Assembly: GCA_964397305.1 (NCBI GenBank)
Contig: CAYNIP010000004.1
Coordinates: 122,794-186,793 of the forward strand
DNA from: JAAUTY01 sp964397305
GTDB taxonomy: Bacteria; Cyanobacteriota; Cyanobacteriia; Cyanobacteriales; Spirulinaceae
Length of the DNA stretch: 64,000 nucleotides
Direction of reading: 5' to 3'
The notes beneath the pieces were generated by a model. That model was not told the origin of the DNA and ran no database searches. It saw only the letters and a program-made list of their open reading frames with translations. Below are positions 62,285 through 64,000 of this stretch, piece by piece (within the stretch, counting starts at the first letter, position 1; every line of letters begins with the position of its first letter). The translations under genes were made by a program, and so were the position numbers.

Positions 62285-64000
62285 TCAAGGCCGCCACTCC
62301 CCCTGCAAGGTAAACGCCGCCCAATAGTAAGGGTGCTGCCAATCCTCCTGCTGGCGAATTTGCTCCTGGGCGCGGCGCAGGGCCGCCGCCGGGGTCAGGT
62401 TCTCTTGCAGGATGCCGCGATAGAAGGCCGCCATCAGCGCGGCAGTGGCAGCGTCATCGACATTCCAGAGGCTGACTACAGCGCGTTCGGCTCCGGCATA
62501 CATCAGCCCCCGCGTCAGCCCCACCAAACCTTCGCCCCCGACCGCTTCGCCCCGGGCGGTCTGGCAGGCACTCAGCACCACCAGTTCGGCGGGCAAGTTG
62601 AGATTGAAAATATCGTTGAGGGTCAGGAAGCCGTTGGGCTGGGGGCGGCCGCTGGCATCGAAGAGGGAGAGGACGATGCCGGAGAGTTCGGGGTTCTCGC
62701 CGTTGAAGAAGCCGTGGGTAGCGAGGTGGACGATCCGGTATTGGCTGAGGTCGGGAGCGGTGGCGAAGTCGTAGTTGGCGTCGAAGTCGAGGGCTGAGAG
62801 GGTTTGGGCGCTGGGAAACAGGGCGAGGATCTGCTCGGCTTCGGTGCGGGTGCCGGGGAGGCGAGACAAATTATCAAAGGCGCGGAGGGCGCGGGTGGGC
62901 AAGTCAACGGGCGCGCCGCTGATCGCCTGGCGGTCAGGTTGGCGGACGCCAGCGGGCAGGCGCGGGTCGTCGGACGTAAAAACGGGGTCAGCGAGGAGGG
63001 CCAAGGCCTTGGGGGCGGGGGTGCGCTGGCCGAGGGTCTGGCGCTGGATCGCGAGGACGGAGGCGGCGGGGGCGCTGACCAGTTCGTGGTTGGCGACTAG
63101 GGGCGTGCTGGGTTGGTTGGGGTCGCTGAGGGCGGCGAAGCTGACGAAGTGGAGCGCGCCATCGGGGACAATTAGCAGCCGCTTGCCGGGGAGTTGGTCG
63201 GCGACGGGGCCGAGGAGGAGTTGGCTGAGGTCGTTGGCGGTGGTTTGGGCGCGTTGCAGGTTGCTGCGGTGGGTGGTGGCGCGGCGGAACTGCTGAATCG
63301 CCCCGTTGAGTTCGGCGCGGCCGGGGAGGGTGTAGACCTGGAGGCTGTCGGGGGTGACGGCCCAGAGGTAGCTTTGCTCATCGCCAAGGGAGTATTGGAG
63401 CAGGAGGGTTTCGGGGTCGAGGACTTGTTGCTGGATCTGTTGGGCGGTGAGGGGATCGGGGTACTGGATCGCGGCGTAGGCGGGGCTGGCGGCGCGGATT
63501 TCGCTCTCAAGTTGGCGCTGTTGCTGGAGGAGTTGGTTGATTTCGGCTTGCAGGGGTTCGGCTTGGGGAGCTGTTGCCTCGTTGCTGGCGAGTTCGAGGC
63601 GTTGTTTTTCCAGGGCGCTGAGGCGCTGGCGGAGGGCTTGTTCGCGTTGGAGCAGGGCGGCGGGGACGCCTTGGCGGATGTCGGCTCCGGCTTCGCTGAG
63701 GAGGTCGAGGAGGGTGCGGGCGCGGGCGCTTTCGCTGGCGGCGAGGGCTTGGGCGTCGTAGCCGCCTTCGGGCTGCTGCTGGTGGAGGTCCATCAGCAGG
63801 TCGAGGTAGAAGCGGTAGTAGCCCTGAATCGAGGCAAAGTAAGTTTGCCGCAGTTCCCCGGCTGGCGCAGCGAGGCGCAGTTGTTCGAGCAGATCGATGG
63901 CGGCTTGCATATCGGTTAGGGCAGCGGTGAGGTCGCCTTGAGAGGCTTTGACTCGGGCAGCGTTGTTCAGCGTCGCCGCTTCCCCCGACCGATCGCCCAC
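62285..64000 (-). CDS. TPR-CHAT protein with intact catalytic residues (5' end outside window)
   Basis: The visible 571 residues start in a TPR repeat (GDRSGEAATLNNAARVKASQ). A long coiled middle region follows (LRQRLSALEKQRLELASNE). The CHAT caspase-like domain includes the catalytic His in IVHLATHGFF and Cys in LVVLSACQTARG, plus ERAVVSLWNVDDAATAALM. CHAT enzymes are cysteine peptidases; many in cyanobacteria are of unknown target. Followed by the trypsin-like gene. The missing N-terminus should contain further TPRs. Confidence 0.9.
   Translation of the reverse strand: MGDRSGEAATLNNAARVKASQGDLTAALTDMQAAIDLLEQLRLAAPAGELRQTYFASIQGYYRFYLDLLMDLHQQQPEGGYDAQALAASESARARTLLDLLSEAGADIRQGVPAALLQREQALRQRLSALEKQRLELASNEATAPQAEPLQAEINQLLQQQRQLESEIRAASPAYAAIQYPDPLTAQQIQQQVLDPETLLLQYSLGDEQSYLWAVTPDSLQVYTLPGRAELNGAIQQFRRATTHRSNLQRAQTTANDLSQLLLGPVADQLPGKRLLIVPDGALHFVSFAALSDPNQPSTPLVANHELVSAPAASVLAIQRQTLGQRTPAPKALALLADPVFTSDDPRLPAGVRQPDRQAISGAPVDLPTRALRAFDNLSRLPGTRTEAEQILALFPSAQTLSALDFDANYDFATAPDLSQYRIVHLATHGFFNGENPELSGIVLSLFDASGRPQPNGFLTLNDIFNLNLPAELVVLSACQTARGEAVGGEGLVGLTRGLMYAGAERAVVSLWNVDDAATAALMAAFYRGILQENLTPAAALRRAQEQIRQQEDWQHPYYWAAFTLQGEWRP

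Noticed and set aside
1..64000. tRNA, rRNA, transposase and cas genes
   Set aside because: I looked for T-loop sequences in intergenic regions and for transposase or Cas motifs among the proteins and found none; a covariance-model scan would be decisive.

Overview
The window is cyanobacterial. The octamer GCGATCGC (HIP1), a cyanobacterial hallmark, occurs throughout, and there is a CpcT/CpeT-type phycobiliprotein lyase, a cyanobacterial-type glucose-1-phosphate adenylyltransferase, DUF760 and DUF1350 proteins, and a polysaccharide cluster resembling the hormogonium (hps) loci. Most of the DNA is GC-rich, with GTG and TTG starts common; about 31.2-33.5 kb and 48.1-55.7 kb are visibly less GC-rich. 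A run of exactly 100 N at 60248-60347 shows a draft assembly. I would not name a genus.

Layout. 0-3.5 kb: end of a multi-domain response regulator, a 59-residue protein preceded by a Pho-box-like repeat, a repeat-rich stretch, a TPR protein, and a lipoprotein built of cysteine heptads. 3.6-6.5 kb: a metal-responsive module, with an FAD oxidoreductase divergent from a CobW-like GTPase plus a metallophosphoesterase around a Zur/Fur-type palindrome. 6.8-13.4 kb: cpcT, three genes resembling hpsO, hpsN and hpsL, a further glycosyltransferase and an OmpR-type regulator. 13.6-15.4 kb: a monothiol glutaredoxin/BolA pair and a duplicated-domain exported protein. 15.5-21.5 kb: a cytoplasmic-looking subtilase followed by a giant TPR-CHAT protein that appears to have lost its catalytic dyad. 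21.8-30.4 kb: small conserved genes, a TolB-like lipoprotein, an HtrA-like protease with PPC domains, an epimerase, hemE, a TPR protein and a GT2 enzyme. 30.6-33.5 kb: a cobalamin riboswitch whose only plausible target is a remnant of metE, then two overlapping paralogues and a fatty acid desaturase. 33.7-41.7 kb: housekeeping genes (leuC, glpK, upp, rfbD, glgC, cobK). 41.7-55.7 kb: a RodZ-like protein, a dynamin-like GTPase, a kinase/zinc-ribbon/propeller protein, a 1790-residue Ser/Thr kinase-ATPase-histidine kinase and a large FAD enzyme with a winged-helix-like insert. 56-64 kb: DUF760, a phosphoribosyltransferase, a GPH-family transporter, two near-identical Uma2 genes differing in coiled-coil heptad number, a trypsin-like protease and a catalytically intact TPR-CHAT protein cut by the window edge.

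Between genes lies a family of dispersed GC-rich inverted repeats (about ten copies or fragments). No transposase, rRNA, tRNA or cas gene was recognised. The strongest leads are the Zur/Fur-box module with cysteine substitutions in its phosphoesterase, the riboswitch left in front of a metE relic, the two protease/TPR-CHAT pairs (one a pseudo-protease), and the heptad-repeat proteins.
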